From Loripinus fragilis (lineage: Eukaryota > Mollusca > Bivalvia > Lucinida > Lucinidae), in assembly GCA_964019695.1 (NCBI GenBank), contig OZ026522.1, forward strand, positions 75,609,601 through 75,673,600: a stretch of DNA of 64,000 bases, read 5' to 3'. The notes beneath the pieces are model-generated. The model ran no database searches, was not told the origin of the DNA, and worked only from the letters and a program-made list of their open reading frames with translations. The first letter of the stretch is position 1. Each line of letters opens with the position of its first letter. The translations under genes and the position numbers were made by a program. This document shows positions 11,292 through 23,157 of this stretch, piece by piece.

Positions 11292-11925
11292 TGAGCCGTG
11301 ACATGAGTCTTTCAACAATGTGATATGTGCAACCAGCAAAGGCTCAGACCAGCCTGCGCATACGCGCAGTCTGATCAGAGCCTTTGCTAGTCGTTTGAAT
11401 ATTCTATGAGTGTTCAGCTACTGACTGAACATCATTTGGAGTTTCTAAGCTTAACAGGAGGCTGCACATGCTCATCTGAGTCTACACTTTTCTGGCACAC
11501 CAGATTGGGATATCCGTTGTTTTTACCCATGCGAGATATTTCTATCTCACATACCCGCACCAGCCCTAGAGAAAGATAAAAATCGAACAAACCGCATCCT
11601 GGCCTCACGTCGATCCGTGACTTCATTGTTATGTTAAAATGACGTCACTATGTCACATCTCAGCGTATTCAGGATTTTCTGGAAGCCTTTTTCAAGTTTT
11701 CCAATGTAAAATAGGTATTAAGAGATGAGCAAGAAAAAGAATCCATTATTTGTGTTAGGGTAGGATAGAAAAAGCCGTTCCTCAGGATCACCGTTTGTCA
11801 TCACTCGGCATGCCTCGTGATGCCAAACGGCAATCCTCGGGACGGAGTTATCTATCCTACCCTCACACTCATGATAGATTCTTATAGTCAAAATGTCACA
11901 TTGTTGTAAAGGTCATTTGTCTTAT
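11292..11925 (+). repeat. Foldback element M1, copy 5, split by an insertion
   Basis: The left part (11292-11489) runs from TGAGCCGTGACATGAG to TCTACACTT. The right part resumes at 11887 with GTCAAAATGTCACATTGTTG, exactly the next bases of the M1 consensus. The 397 bp between belong to another element family (M4). Confidence 0.75.
11490..11886 (+). mobile_element. Element M4 inserted in M1
   Basis: Begins TTCTGGCACACCAGAT and ends CATGATAGATTCTTATA. A related copy lies at 46351-46684. Both carry a long imperfect palindrome in which GGGTAGGATAGAAAAA-type and TATCTATCCTACC-type arms flank a TCACTCGGC..GCCTCGTGA core. No ORF of note; non-autonomous. Confidence 0.7.
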
Positions 11926-12503
11926 TTCAGTCACAGAAGCAAGTCACAAACTCATAGGCATATCTATACTTGTATAGACTATGACTGACACATGTTGTTG
12001 GGGTACCCTATTTGGCTTATATAAACAACCTGAACAATTAGAAAGTATTCAGAATTTCCTATTTAACCTTGACCGATGGTGACAGTAAAGGCTAGCACAC
12101 ACGATTTTCATACTTAAATTATAAGCTCTATGCCCAGACTTGCCTGAATCTTCGATTCAAAATGATGGGATAAGCAGCAAAATCTTATGCACTGTCCATT
12201 ATAAATTATGTACCTACATGTATGTTTATTACTTTTGACAAATTGTGGTTATTATTTAGCTGCAGCATGATGAAACCAATAAAATAACCTGTGTATTAAG
12301 GAAAGAATCAGTTCCAGCCTTAACACACATTTACCCTTCAATTTGTGTCCGCTCCATATCTCCGAAAGTTGTGTCAAGATAATAGGCATTGTTTGGCATT
12401 GGCAGCAGACTGAGCTTTTCAGCAATGACTTTGATCAAGTTGCGGCCCAAATGTGTTTCTTAAACAGATTATAAGTTTGGTTTAATCATGCAATGGCTGA
12501 AAT

Positions 12504-12553
12504 TATGTTATCATATAGCTTATGTTATCATATAGTTTATGTTATCATATAGG
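12504..12553 (+). repeat. Three-copy 18-bp tandem repeat
   Basis: TTATGTTATCATATAG(C/T) is repeated three times in a row with one base changed. Confidence 0.7.
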
Positions 12554-12643
12554 GCCGCTCATGAGGTTTGGTACTTATTGCATATTCGCAATAGCTTCCT
12601 TCACGCATGTGTACTCATGCTGCAGGTCTTAGTAGTGCTATGT

Positions 12644-12880
12644 TAGTGGCGACTTGAGAGTTCCAACAATGTGGTATGAGCAGTCAGCAACGCTTCAGAT
12701 CAGCCTTCGCATACGCGCAGTCTGATCAGTGACTTTGCTAGTCGCTTGAATATTTTATAAATATAAAGCTACTGACTGAACATTATTTGGAGTTTCTAAT
12801 CTTAAGGGAGGTTGCAAAGGCTCGTCTGAGTCTACACTTTTCAGAATGACACGATGTTGAAAATCACATATTGCGGCGCA
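12644..12880 (+). repeat. Foldback element M1, diverged copy 6
   Basis: Both arms and the ACGCGCAGTCTGATCAG core are recognisable; the ends are degraded (GCGACTTGAGAG, ATTGCGGCGCA). Confidence 0.7.
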
Positions 12881-13239
12881 TGTGCCTTCCTTACCTCTAC
12901 ATGTACGATTTGTGTATGCAGGAAGCCAAGATTCTGGCAAATCTGTGCATACACACAGACTCGCCTGAGCTTCCATGTTTTGCTGAAGCGATAAGAATCA
13001 AAATCTAGCACACTGGCCCATATATAACAAGCGTTCTCAAAGCTGAGCATGGTAAACTTGATATCAGAAGACACAAACATTCTATTTATCAGTTAACAAG
13101 CTGGTTCACTGTTTAAACGTGCGATTATGATGTTATCATCGATTTTCGTGTTCATTCAATGTCATTGTTGACATCATTCAAAAAGTGCAACGTCATGGTG
13201 ACCTGACACAGGCACATGTCCTGAGATAGACAACGTTTA

Positions 13240-13500
13240 TCAGGCAAACGTGCAACAAATCAATACTATGAGCGGTAGCTGATAAATATTTTGTCTATGT
13301 ATTTCTGCAGTATAACCCAAACTAACAAAATGTGCATTCAGCAAAAACATGCCAAACTCGACATAGAGCATATGCAATCTGCTGGAATAATTGATGTCAC
13401 CATAAACGGCAATTTTGACTTTGACTGCAAACTGAGTAATCTCACAAGAACTTTGCTTAGACTGATTAGATTTCTTGCCATCCGAGTTTGAAGAATACAC
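13240..13500 (-). other. Ambiguous exon-like stretch, open on both strands
   Basis: The minus strand has an 86-codon frame with CEITQFAVKVKIAVYG, reminiscent of the first strand of an NTR domain, and a possible phase-1 donor TATG|GTGACA inside it. The plus strand has a competing frame behind an acceptor-like TATTTCTGCAG (to 13310) ending at a stop at 13489-13491. No domain is secure on either strand. Recorded because the paralogous NTR gene lies 6 kb away. Confidence 0.18.
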
Positions 13501-14086
13501 CTGTCATTTTGTTGGTTTTGTGTTGCAGTAATGCCTTTTATTTGGGCCCCGTCACGAGAAAACGTGTCTTCAGGGTTTCCGACAGAGCGAGTTTCAAACC
13601 AATCTCCTCAGCTACAGAGACTAGCTAGAGAATTAAAATTTCACCAGTAGCAAGTCTACATATGCTACTTTTCAAAAAGCGAATACCAAAAGCGCTTATC
13701 AGACTGCGCGGATGCATAGGCTGGTCTGCGCCTGTGTTGTTCACAAACCCCGGAAGATAGGGTTTCTCGCGTCGATGCTCATTTTATTATAGTATTTATT
13801 ATAGTATTTTATTATAAGAGAAACATCTTCATGCATTATCAACAACAAATAACAATATCGAGAATTGTGTAGAATATTGGTCGTGCACCTTTTAACCAAA
13901 TATATGTGTGTTTTATAAAGAAGAAAACTGCTTTTATGAACATTTCTGCAAAAGACAGTGCGTCTTGAATTGTGAATTAAAAACACGTTATTCAGAAAAA
14001 ACAGCCATAACAATATCGCTTCACAAAGAATTTAATAGATTTACTTAAAAATGCATGGAGATAGTTCCTTAACGAGGGTATATTGT

Positions 14087-14551
14087 CACACTGGTAAATG
14101 TATACGTCGATTTTCTGGTATTTACGCGTATTGCCGGTACTTCATAGACAGGGTGTGGTAGATATTGGTGTTAATACTATATAGAACATGCTGTATGCCA
14201 AAGGGACTATATAATTAGATCATTTTTAAGTATTCTGCATACACATGGCGATTTATGTAAGCATTTAGGAATAGATTCGAGTACCGATCTGGATGATCGG
14301 TACTCGAATCTATTCCTAAATTCTTACATAAATCGCCATATCCAGATCGGTACTCGAATCTATTCCTAAATGCTTTCATAAATCGCCATGCAAATACTGA
14401 ATACTTAAGAATGATTGAAGTCTATAGTCCTTTAGGCATATGGCATGTTTTTTCTATATAGTATTAACACCAATATCTACCACTTCCGGTCTATGAAGTA
14501 CCGGCAATACGTGTAAATACCACCAAATCGACGTATACATTTACCAGTGTG
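14087..14551. mobile_element. 465-bp foldback element with 5-bp target duplication
   Basis: The left end CACACTGGTAAATGTATACG and the right end CGTATACATTTACCAGTGTG are perfect complements, and the arms continue complementary almost to the centre (TACTTCATAGAC / GTCTATGAAGTA; AGATATTGGTGTTAATACTA and its complement). The centre holds GATCTGGATGATCGGTACTCG, and part of the right arm is duplicated at 14340-14390. The flanks read ATTGT at 14082-14086 and again at 14552-14556. No coding capacity: a non-autonomous foldback transposon. Confidence 0.85.
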
Positions 14552-15189
14552 ATTGTGGGATATGGTGGAGGGGTAAATGTTAGAAATGTTAGTCTTTTTA
14601 TAACGATGTTCATTGGAAGAAATAGTTTTCGTATATATGAATCGCAGATATGCTAATTTGGCTACTAATTTGTTTTTTACAGAATTGAACAATGGAAACT
14701 CACTGTAACTTTTAAAGCTTTGCTCCTGTTGTAAAGATATTTGACAATGGCCTATAATATACTAAAACATCATACCTATTATTTCAATTCTTCTAAACCG
14801 AATATGAGCATGTTCATGACTAAACTATCATAATAATCTGAGCATCCAGCACAAACTCAAATCAGCCTGGGACTCTGCGCATTCTAGACACAAGACAGTG
14901 TTTGTTTACACATTGAGAAGTCAAGACTGATGATCTCCAAATTGAGCGCATATATTCAAATCAAAATTATAAATAACAACAATATTTTTAACGCTTGTAT
15001 CTAAATACTGCAGTGAATATTCTCCATTTTCGTGGTTAATATGGTATTTGTTCTTATACGCATGTACATGTCGAAAATCGTCTATAAAAGTAGAAGAAAC
15101 TAAGAATTCTATACATTTTTAGCATAGGAATTCATATTACCTGAGAAATATTGCTCAGGTTGAATAAAGTATGAAAAAGAAGAGAGAAA

Positions 15190-15270
15190 ATTTTTGATGC
15201 CCTGGGATCGAAATCAGGACCCTCTGCTTGATAAGCAAATATGTCTGAGCTATATCGCTGATTCAATAAT
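15190..15270 (-). repeat. tRNA-derived SINE head
   Basis: On the minus strand the sequence reads ATATAGCTCAGACATATTTG, a polymerase III A-box-like stretch. It is followed about 40 bases later by GGTCCTGATTTCGATCCC, a B-box (GGTTCGATCC-like) with the usual T-arm context. The acceptor stem does not pair cleanly, so this is a tRNA-related SINE head rather than a tRNA gene. The tail probably extends toward 15130. Confidence 0.5.
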
Positions 15271-15775
15271 GATGTGTACAATAACCTTTGTTTCCATATT
15301 ATATTAGGTCCACAGAAAAAGACCAAAATTAAAATTTCAGGTAAACTATTCAATTCGAGATTATCAATAACAACATTATTTTAAAAACTTTGTATCGAAA
15401 TATTTCAGCTTATCTTTGCCATTTTTCCAGTTAACATGGTAATCCATTTATTTAGTATTATCGACATAAAATTTAAACACACGATACCCTGAAAATTAGG
15501 TGAGCGTTGAATGGCTACTTGAGCCCTTTTGCATAATATGGGCCAGTCTAGATATTAACAATATGAAGAGATAAGCACTGATGTCTCTTACAAGTCGTCT
15601 CATCTGTTTAATCTTGCTAGCTCCTTTGCTAATCTATCGTGTGCTGACGTATATACGGTACAATGGTTTTACATATGGACTGGTCTATAGCATTCTTAAG
15701 GATCCAAGAACATCATTGTAAAGGGATTTTTATACATTCTTGCTTATTATTGTATTTTGCCACATGTTATTTAAA

Positions 15776-16786
15776 AGGCCCTGTCCCACAAAGCTTGCGA
15801 CTGCTTTTAACTGCTACCTCTCCAACCATTTCAACTAATTTTCCTCTACATGTATGATCGCCAATCAGTTCCGATCAGTCGCTGATCAGTCGCAATACGT
15901 TCAGCAATTGATTTGCATGTAGTCGGATATAGCTCAGTGACTGATTGGCAATCAGAGCGAGACTATTTCAGTGTATTTGGTGACTGTCAGCAATCAATCA
16001 GCAAATTACTGAAGACTGGTCGACGACTGATGAGAGACTGGTCTATCATTATTTTTTAACTAAATGATTGGAAATAATTAAACCATTTCTGTGCAAGTTG
16101 CCATCATGATAACACAACGGTTACAGTTGCTTCGCTTTCAACAAAACAAAACGCTGCAGTTATGGTTGTGACGGTTCTGCTGGGATATACTAGCTCTAAA
16201 ATTACCCTTTCAGCATTTGAAATATCTATATCTACTTGTTTCTAGGACAGCTGAGATTTATCATCAGTATCATGAGTTTGAATTTCAGTAGTACTTTTTA
16301 ACGTCTGCTTTGTTGCTGCTGTCTATTTTGCCCACCTCTGTGCCTCAAGATACAAACACTTTCAATCCTTATGGTGAAATAATGTCAGGATGGCAAGATA
16401 GCTACATGTTGAGGCTGCCACTGCAACCTGTAGGTGATTAGCAACAGACTAGCTGCTGAAGATGTCAGAGAAAAGGTGTTCATGAAATCGGTCAGTGATT
16501 GATAGGCTACTGTTTGGCGACTTGTTGGCGACTAATCACCAACTACTAGAAAACCAACTCCTAGAAAACCTTTGCAATAGGGCAACAATGGATATCAGCT
16601 GTGACTAGTCGTTTATGCTTGCTCAAAAGACTGGTGGTGACTGATCTTGATCAGTGATCCAATAGCGACCTTGTTGCGACCTTAACAAAACCATGCAACG
16701 ACCTCTGCACTCTCTCTGTGATTTTCAGTTGTTTAAGTCAGGGTGAGATCACAGCGCAGCCACATGCTAAGTGGGACTGGGGCTTT
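15776..16786. mobile_element. 1-kb element with AAGGCCCTGTCCCAC ends
   Basis: The left end AAGGCCCTGTCCCACAAAGC and the right end GCTAAGTGGGACTGGGGCTT are imperfect inverted repeats. The interior is full of GATCAGTC/GACTGATC, GCGACT and CAATCAG words in both orientations, giving many potential hairpins. No open frame of note. Confidence 0.55.
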
Positions 16787-17673
16787 GCATTAATGAAATT
16801 ACTTGCTTTATCTTAATCTTATATAATCAAATATGTCCTATAAACAATTGTCATGTCGCATTAATTTGGGTGATAAAACAGTCATTATTGATTAATTTAA
16901 ACAATTTTACGATTTTGGACACTCACAAGAAAGCCAAATTGGCTTTCATATGTTTGGTAATATAGGGTAACAGGGACACATAAATCGTTACCCAAAGAAA
17001 TGTGACAGGACTGTAGTTTACATTTTATTTATTTCCTTCTTCATTATTCGTTGCTGATATTGAAAAAGTGAGACTAAGTTAAAGTGTACCGTTCCTACTC
17101 GTACATGTAATAGTTGCTATGCTATAAGAAGGTTAACATCTTTATTATGGAGTCTGCATATGGTATAACTAGGCACGAGATTTTGCATATGCACAGATGT
17201 ATCTAATAATGGGCCAGCGCTAGCAGACATGAACCAGGCAGGCAAGAGATCTATGTTTGGTCTGAGTTTTCATCTACATCCATACTTGTTGCGAGCAGCA
17301 TTAGCTGCTGGCTGATCCTATAATTATCAAAATCTAAAGTACTGACCAAATTATATGCATGTATAACACGCTTCTACACCAAAATGTTTCACAAGAATGA
17401 TGTTCAGGGCCTAAAATTACAATGCCTCCTTAAAGTTAAGCTCTACCCTAGTTAAATATTGAGTGTTTAGGATATGAAAAATAGCGTTCAAAATTCTGAA
17501 AATCAAAATGTATCCATGTATTCTGATATTCAAACCACAATTGCACTGAATCAACCATGGCAATAAATTTGGCATTTAAAACATCATGTCATGTTGAAGT
17601 ATCAATGCTTAACTATTGTAGTACGTAGCTTTAAGGTGACATTGTAATATGGGCCTAGTCACGCAGGGTTATT

Positions 17674-17886
17674 TGAACCGCGATATGAGATTTCCAACAA
17701 TGTGGTATGTGCGACTAGCAAAGGCTCGGACCAGCCTGTGCATATGCCCAGACTGATCAGAGCCTTTGCTAGTCACTTGAATGAACACCATTAGGAGTTT
17801 CGAAGCTTAACAGTAGGCTGCACAGGTTCGTCTGAGTCTACACTTGTCAAAATGCCACATTGTTGGAAATCACATGTCACAGCTCA
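17674..17886 (+). repeat. Foldback element M1, copy 7
   Basis: Complete at both ends (TGAACCGCGATATGAGATTT ... GAAATCACATGTCACAGCTC) with a small internal deletion around the TAAGCTACTGACTG segment. Confidence 0.8.
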
Positions 17887-18388
17887 TTTAGAGGACAAGA
17901 GATAGTGTTCCTAGTCTGAATAAACATGCACAAATATGAGACACTTTATCGATGTATACCATATGCAGAATCGACCACATGGTTAGCAAAATCTACCATG
18001 TATCTTTCTATGCACATCCGCTCCCATTAATAACTAGAGAGGAAGGATGCAGTTTGTGCCTACGCTGCCTCTTCACAGGGAATAGTAACTAGTATATACC
18101 CAACAAAAAGAAATGCACACAGTAAAACTTATCAATTTTTCTGAAAGCAGTTAATATGATACAAATTTAGTTTGTAGCATAGTTTTATATTTTATTGGAA
18201 CTTTCTTTTCGAAGGTTTATTATTAACCTAAAACACCCTCTTGAAAACAGATGGGGGTCCATTTACATAATCATAATAACATAGTGTCTACAATAAGGCT
18301 CTCTTTCAGCATAAACAGAAAGCAATGATACATAGATTAATGGATAAACAGCTATTCAAATAATCATGATTTGATTTTTTATCTCATA

Positions 18389-18627
18389 TGAGCCAGTGCA
18401 TGAGATTTCCAAATATGTGGTATGTGCGACCGGCAAAGCCTCAGATCAGCCTGCGCATACGCGCAGGCTGATCAGAGCCTTTGCTAGTCGATTGAATATT
18501 CTATGATTGTTAAGCTACTGCTTGAATACCATTCGGAGTTTCTAAGCTTAAAAAGAGGTTGCAAAGGCTCGTCTGAGTCTACACTTGTCAAAATGTCAAA
18601 TTGTTGGAAATCTCAAGCCGCGGCTCA
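18389..18627 (+). repeat. Foldback element M1, full-length copy 8
   Basis: A 239-bp copy from TGAGCCAGTGCATGAGATTT to the complementary end GCGGCTCA, with ACGCGCAGGCTGATCAGAGCC in the centre. Same length as the copies at 21252 and 48063, so this is the intact form. Confidence 0.85.
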
Positions 18628-18746
18628 TTACTATTGAATCATACACGCGAATTGGGCCCCGTGTGGAATACCCAGAACAGTTGATTAGACACTGGAGAGA
18701 AACATTATCTGATGTCAACAGACTAAAACGATTGTAGAAATTTTAA

Positions 18747-18960
18747 GGGTAAAGTCCGGTAAATTCAGGCATCAGGTAAACTCGGACACACATTTGCAAA
18801 CAGTGTAAATCCAGACGTGACGGCTCCTCATGAGCCGTCTCATCAGGATTTTCATTGTTTGCTAAGTCAACTTATTTTTTATTCCAATATTTGAACTATG
18901 AAACAAACAAGGTCGCTGTCCGAATTTAGCTGTCTGTCCGAATATACCCGGCTTTGCCCC
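18747..18960. mobile_element. 214-bp MITE with GGGTAAAGTCCGG ends
   Basis: The left end AGGGTAAAGTCCGGTAAATTC and the right end complement GGGGCAAAGCCGGGTATATT form imperfect TIRs. The centre holds the palindrome GACGGCTCCTCATGAGCCGTC-like. No ORF. Confidence 0.55.
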
Positions 18961-19371
18961 AATGGACAAAGAAGCTCTAGCGTTAAGGCGTATATTTTCC
19001 CTAGTTGTCATGATTACAAAAACAAAATTTTCAAATTATCCTAATGTTTTTAAATTTGGTCTATTTCGGTAGTAAAATATGCATAGTTAGCATAAAAATA
19101 TGTTTCAAAGCGATTCATCATTTACTTATGCCTTCTACACCCACCCCTCAGTTTACGGCTTTATACTGGGTGCCGTTTAGACGAGACGTTTAGGAAATCC
19201 GTTGTAGGTTTCAAAAAAGTAAAAGTGCTCAACTATTATGGTTATAAGTATCCTTCATTTTCTAAACTTTGCGGTATTCCTTCTGCGCATGCGTACTAAA
19301 TATACTTAAAATGGTGACGTTTGTCATTGAAAATACGAAACTGGCGTCTTTCAGTTTGATTTTAGATGCTT

Positions 19372-19470
19372 TCCCCCCCCCTAGACCCAAGATGCCCTTT
19401 GGACAATTAAATGTCGCTATATAAATGTACAACATATGTAAAGGGCGTCTTGGGTCTAGGGGGGGCGAGA
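19372..19470. repeat. Inverted repeat around CCTAGACCCAAGA
   Basis: CCCCCCTAGACCCAAGATGC and its near-complement GCGTCTTGGGTCTAGGGGGG lie about 40 bp apart and can form a 25-bp stem. Confidence 0.65.
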
Positions 19471-19559
19471 AAGGGGTTGTATAAGCGAATGAATGCATCA
19501 AATATCTGACAAAAATAGACCACTTTGCAAGATGGTCGTTTTTATTGTACATCAACTGT

Positions 19560-21250
19560 ATAAATATATTTACTCTATCGCGATAGGACGATTGTTTACC
19601 CTAGTTTAACGGTCTATTTCCTACATATGTCACTGAATAACATGCACAGTTGATGATCAAAATAAATTCTCATTCAAAAATTAAGTAGAGTTATTATATG
19701 CATAAAGGAAACCCATTTTAAATATATGTTCTGGGGGGCGGGGCGGCAAGGGAGCAAAGACTGCTCGTCTATATGTATTTGTTGAATGTTCCTAGTGTCT
19801 CCAGTTGTTATTTCAACAAAATAAAACGAACGTCTCTTTTAGGGAAATAGCCCGTCTTATCACTAGAAATTCTTGGTGTCCAAATGCTATCATATTTATT
19901 ATAGAATATCTGAAATAAGCATACATAAATAGAGTTTGCTGTTCAAAACTTTTATCGGAGACTGAAAATAAATACATTGGTCACAGTAAAGTACCACAAT
20001 GAATTTTGATTGTAAAACTAGCACTCACCTAAATAATGGCTCAAACTTTTTGAAAGACATTGAATTGTAAAATTAACAAAAAAGGCAAAAATCCATAAAT
20101 ACAATAGTCTGATACATGTGTGTCATAAATTCATTCTTTCTTCAGAATATGCTGAATATTAGTTGAAAAGATCAATGTTATTTATGTATTTCTTTAGCTC
20201 ACGTATTGGTCTACATGTATCAATTATTACAATCGATTTTATTTATTAATGAACAGTTTATTGTCAATACTAAATTTGCTATTGTTTTACCAACCGTACT
20301 GTATGAGTTTCTTTTTGGCTGGGTATACAACTGTGCATCATTTAAAAGAGACTTTTTATCTGCAATGAATATGTACATTTTATTGATTATTAAAAGGGTG
20401 AAAGTCAGTCGTTTGTGTTTTTATTAATTAATATCTACCAAATATATACTGGTGAAAACCGAGAAATTATATTAGTTTTATCATAACATTTCACTTATTA
20501 TAGAATTGTATGTCCTTTTTTCAGGAAAGTAGCAGCAATGATTCCTCTAAACATGTACTAGGTTTCACTTACAATGATAAATTATCCACAGAGATTCACT
20601 TCACACACTTCAGTAAATGTGCCTATCATTCCTACAGTAAACTTGGCACACTCAGTGCTCTTGTAAAATTTAGCACTTATTGAAAGACAATTTGTATTTT
20701 AAAATGACACTTAGTGCAATAACACCTCAGATGATGTTATCTTATTTTAATTACGTAATAGTTTTCAATTGTTTTAGATAATTTTGAAATACACTGCTTA
20801 ATTTTACGGAAAATTTACTTATGCCTTTTGAAAATAAACTGTCATTGGGCTTAAATTATTTTGACCAGTTTTTTAAGATATAAATAATTCAACTATGTCC
20901 CTTGGTTACTTCCTAATATAATTTTTGCATGTATCTTGTGAAAAGCAGGTTTACAATTTCTATACTCACTTACTATTTACAATTCCAAAACGTAGATAGC
21001 ATCTAATAAACGACCACGCCCATGTGCGGATTCAGAAGGGGTAGCAGGGGGCCCGTATCCCCCTGCTGCAAATTACAAAGCTATAGGGTTTGTGCTTAGT
21101 ACTCCTGAAAAAGCACAAAAATACCAAGCCAACATTCAATTATGTTTTTAAAAAGTTATTCATTGAATCAAAGAATGCACCAAAGAACTGAAACAAGAGT
21201 GCGCTTATTTTCAATGTTTGGCAATCAATAGTCCACCAGTGAAACACAAT
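19560..21250. other. AT-rich interval, nothing recognised
   Basis: Low-GC sequence with scattered poly-A/T. The longest frames have no recognisable motif or splice support. Confidence 0.4.
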
Positions 21251-21251
21251 T

Positions 21252-21490
21252 TGAGCCAGTGCATGAGATTTCCAACAATGTGGCATTTTGACATGTGTAG
21301 ACTCAGACGAGACTGTGCAGCCACCTTTTAAGCTTAGAAACTCCAAATGGTGTTCAGTCAGTAGCTTAACAATCATAGAATACCCAGGCGACTAGCAAAG
21401 GCTCTGATCAGACTGCGCGTTTGCGCAGGCTGATCTGAGGCTTTGCTGGTCGCACATACCACATTGTTGGAAATCTCATGCACTGGCTCA
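21252..21490 (-). repeat. Foldback element M1, full-length copy 9
   Basis: A 239-bp copy with near-perfect termini (TGAGCCAGTGCATGAGATTT and its complement). The centre reads CTGATCAGACTGCGCG. Confidence 0.88.
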
Positions 21491-21533
21491 TTTAAGTGGT
21501 GCTTCGCTGGTATGCAGACAATATATAGAGGAT

Positions 21534-21858
21534 CTTACATGAGTGCTCATGTTTTATTGAATTTATCAAACGAGTTGGGGAAAAGAGATAAAATGCGAGG
21601 CTTGCCGAGCATTTTATCTCTTTTTCGCAACGAGTTTAATAAATTCAATAATACAAGAGCACGAATGTTAGATTCTATTTATCATATGACAAATACTTTG
21701 AAATCTCATTTCTGGTGTGAAAACGTTATAATTTTGTCATTATGTACGTAATATTGTTATAGACGTCATAACGTTTCCCGTAAATCTATAAACCACTAGT
21801 GGTTTATCGATTTTATTGCATGGCGTTATTTCACTCCCAGACGCGACGTCATATGATA
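21534..21858 (+). repeat. Palindromic element M2, copy 2
   Basis: The best-preserved copy. A long hairpin is formed by GAATTTATCAAACGAGTT and AACGAGTTTAATAAATTC arms around GCGAGGCTTGCCGAGC. The second half carries CCACTAGTGGTTTATCG and ends ACGTCATATGAT. Confidence 0.8.
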
Positions 21859-22565
21859 AAGCCCGCTAAAATTGTTATTTGGACCCTCTGTCCTACTTAA
21901 TTAAAGATATCTACCAAACCTTTCTGGATCCGCGCATGGCGTCTACGAATCAAGTGGCATAAGAGGTCAATTTATTGGAATGAGTCTTCATATACATTCA
22001 TAAACGTTTCATTCTGGATACCTGCACACAGTTACTTTAGCAAATGGTGAAAACCTAGATGAAATACCACATACTACGCCGTATTTCATCAGGATCTACA
22101 CTGTTGAAAGAGATAAAGCTTTTTTGACAGATAAACAGCAGTGATTACAACATTGGCAACTCCAAAATTATTCTATCTACGTACATGGGGAAATACAATT
22201 AAAATTTTCTATAGAATACTTGGAAAGATATGATCAATAAAATTCCTATTTACCCAAGACAAATAGATAGATATAACTGGCCAAAAAGTGTGGAACCAGA
22301 TCAGACAGCTCTTTATGAAACAGTCTGATCAGGAATTACAATGCATTTCATACAACTTTGATAACTGACTTTAGGCTAACAGTGTAGAACCATATCATCC
22401 AGCTCTTTAACGGGCAATCCGATCATGAATAAAAATGAATATCATGCCACTTTTATTACCTAACCTTAGGGAAGAGTTAAACACTAAGAGTAAATACGGT
22501 AAGAAAATAAGATCACAAACTATTAATAGTGTTTACGGTACATTCAAACGATTTCAATTTGTTAA

Positions 22566-22804
22566 CCCTTAAAGCGCCAAGAAAAAAATGCATCTGAAAA
22601 TGTCGTCTGCTGCAGTCGTCTGCTGCAAATAATGCCTAACATTACTGACGAATTAAGTATAGAAGCAAACAGTGTGGACCCAGAACAGACTGCTCCTATA
22701 GGAGCAGTCTGGTCTGGGTCCACACTGTTTGCCATAGAGGCTTCTTGAACATTTCAGCAGACGAGAAAAGCAGACGACTTTTGTTGTGATTGGCGCATTA
22801 AGGG
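22566..22804 (+). mobile_element. piggyBac-like MITE M3, intact 239-bp copy
   Basis: Flanked by TTAA on both sides (22562-22565 and 22805-22808). The ends are CCCTTAAAGCGCCAA and TTGGCGCATTAAGGG-like. The centre is a long palindrome, GTGTGGACCCAGAACAGACT up to CTCCTATAGGAG and back. No transposase. Confidence 0.85.
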
Positions 22805-22852
22805 TTAAAAAGGGTGCAGCATTCCAGCTGTGTTAGTAGCTGATCTATTATA

Positions 22853-23091
22853 CCTTAAACGCCAACAAAATGCATCTGGAAATGTCAGCTCTGCTGAAGT
22901 CGTCTTCTCCAAATATTGAAATTGCTAAACGTAATTGACTCATTCAAGTATTGAAGCAAACATTGTAGACCTATATTAGACTGTATAGGAGTAGTCAGTT
23001 CTAGATATACAGTGTTAATGGAAGAGGATTCGAAAACATTAAAGCAGAGGACAAAAACAGACGCCATGTCTTGTGCTTGACATTCTAAGGG
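22853..23091 (+). mobile_element. piggyBac-like MITE M3, diverged tandem neighbour
   Basis: Same 239-bp length and layout as the copy 45 bp upstream, but strongly diverged. It ends CTAAGGGTTGAA. The central palindrome has decayed. Confidence 0.65.
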
Positions 23092-23157
23092 TTGAACGTT
23101 GCATTAATTGGGTAGTGACAAGGAACGCGATTTTGTGTGTAAAACTACGATAATTTC

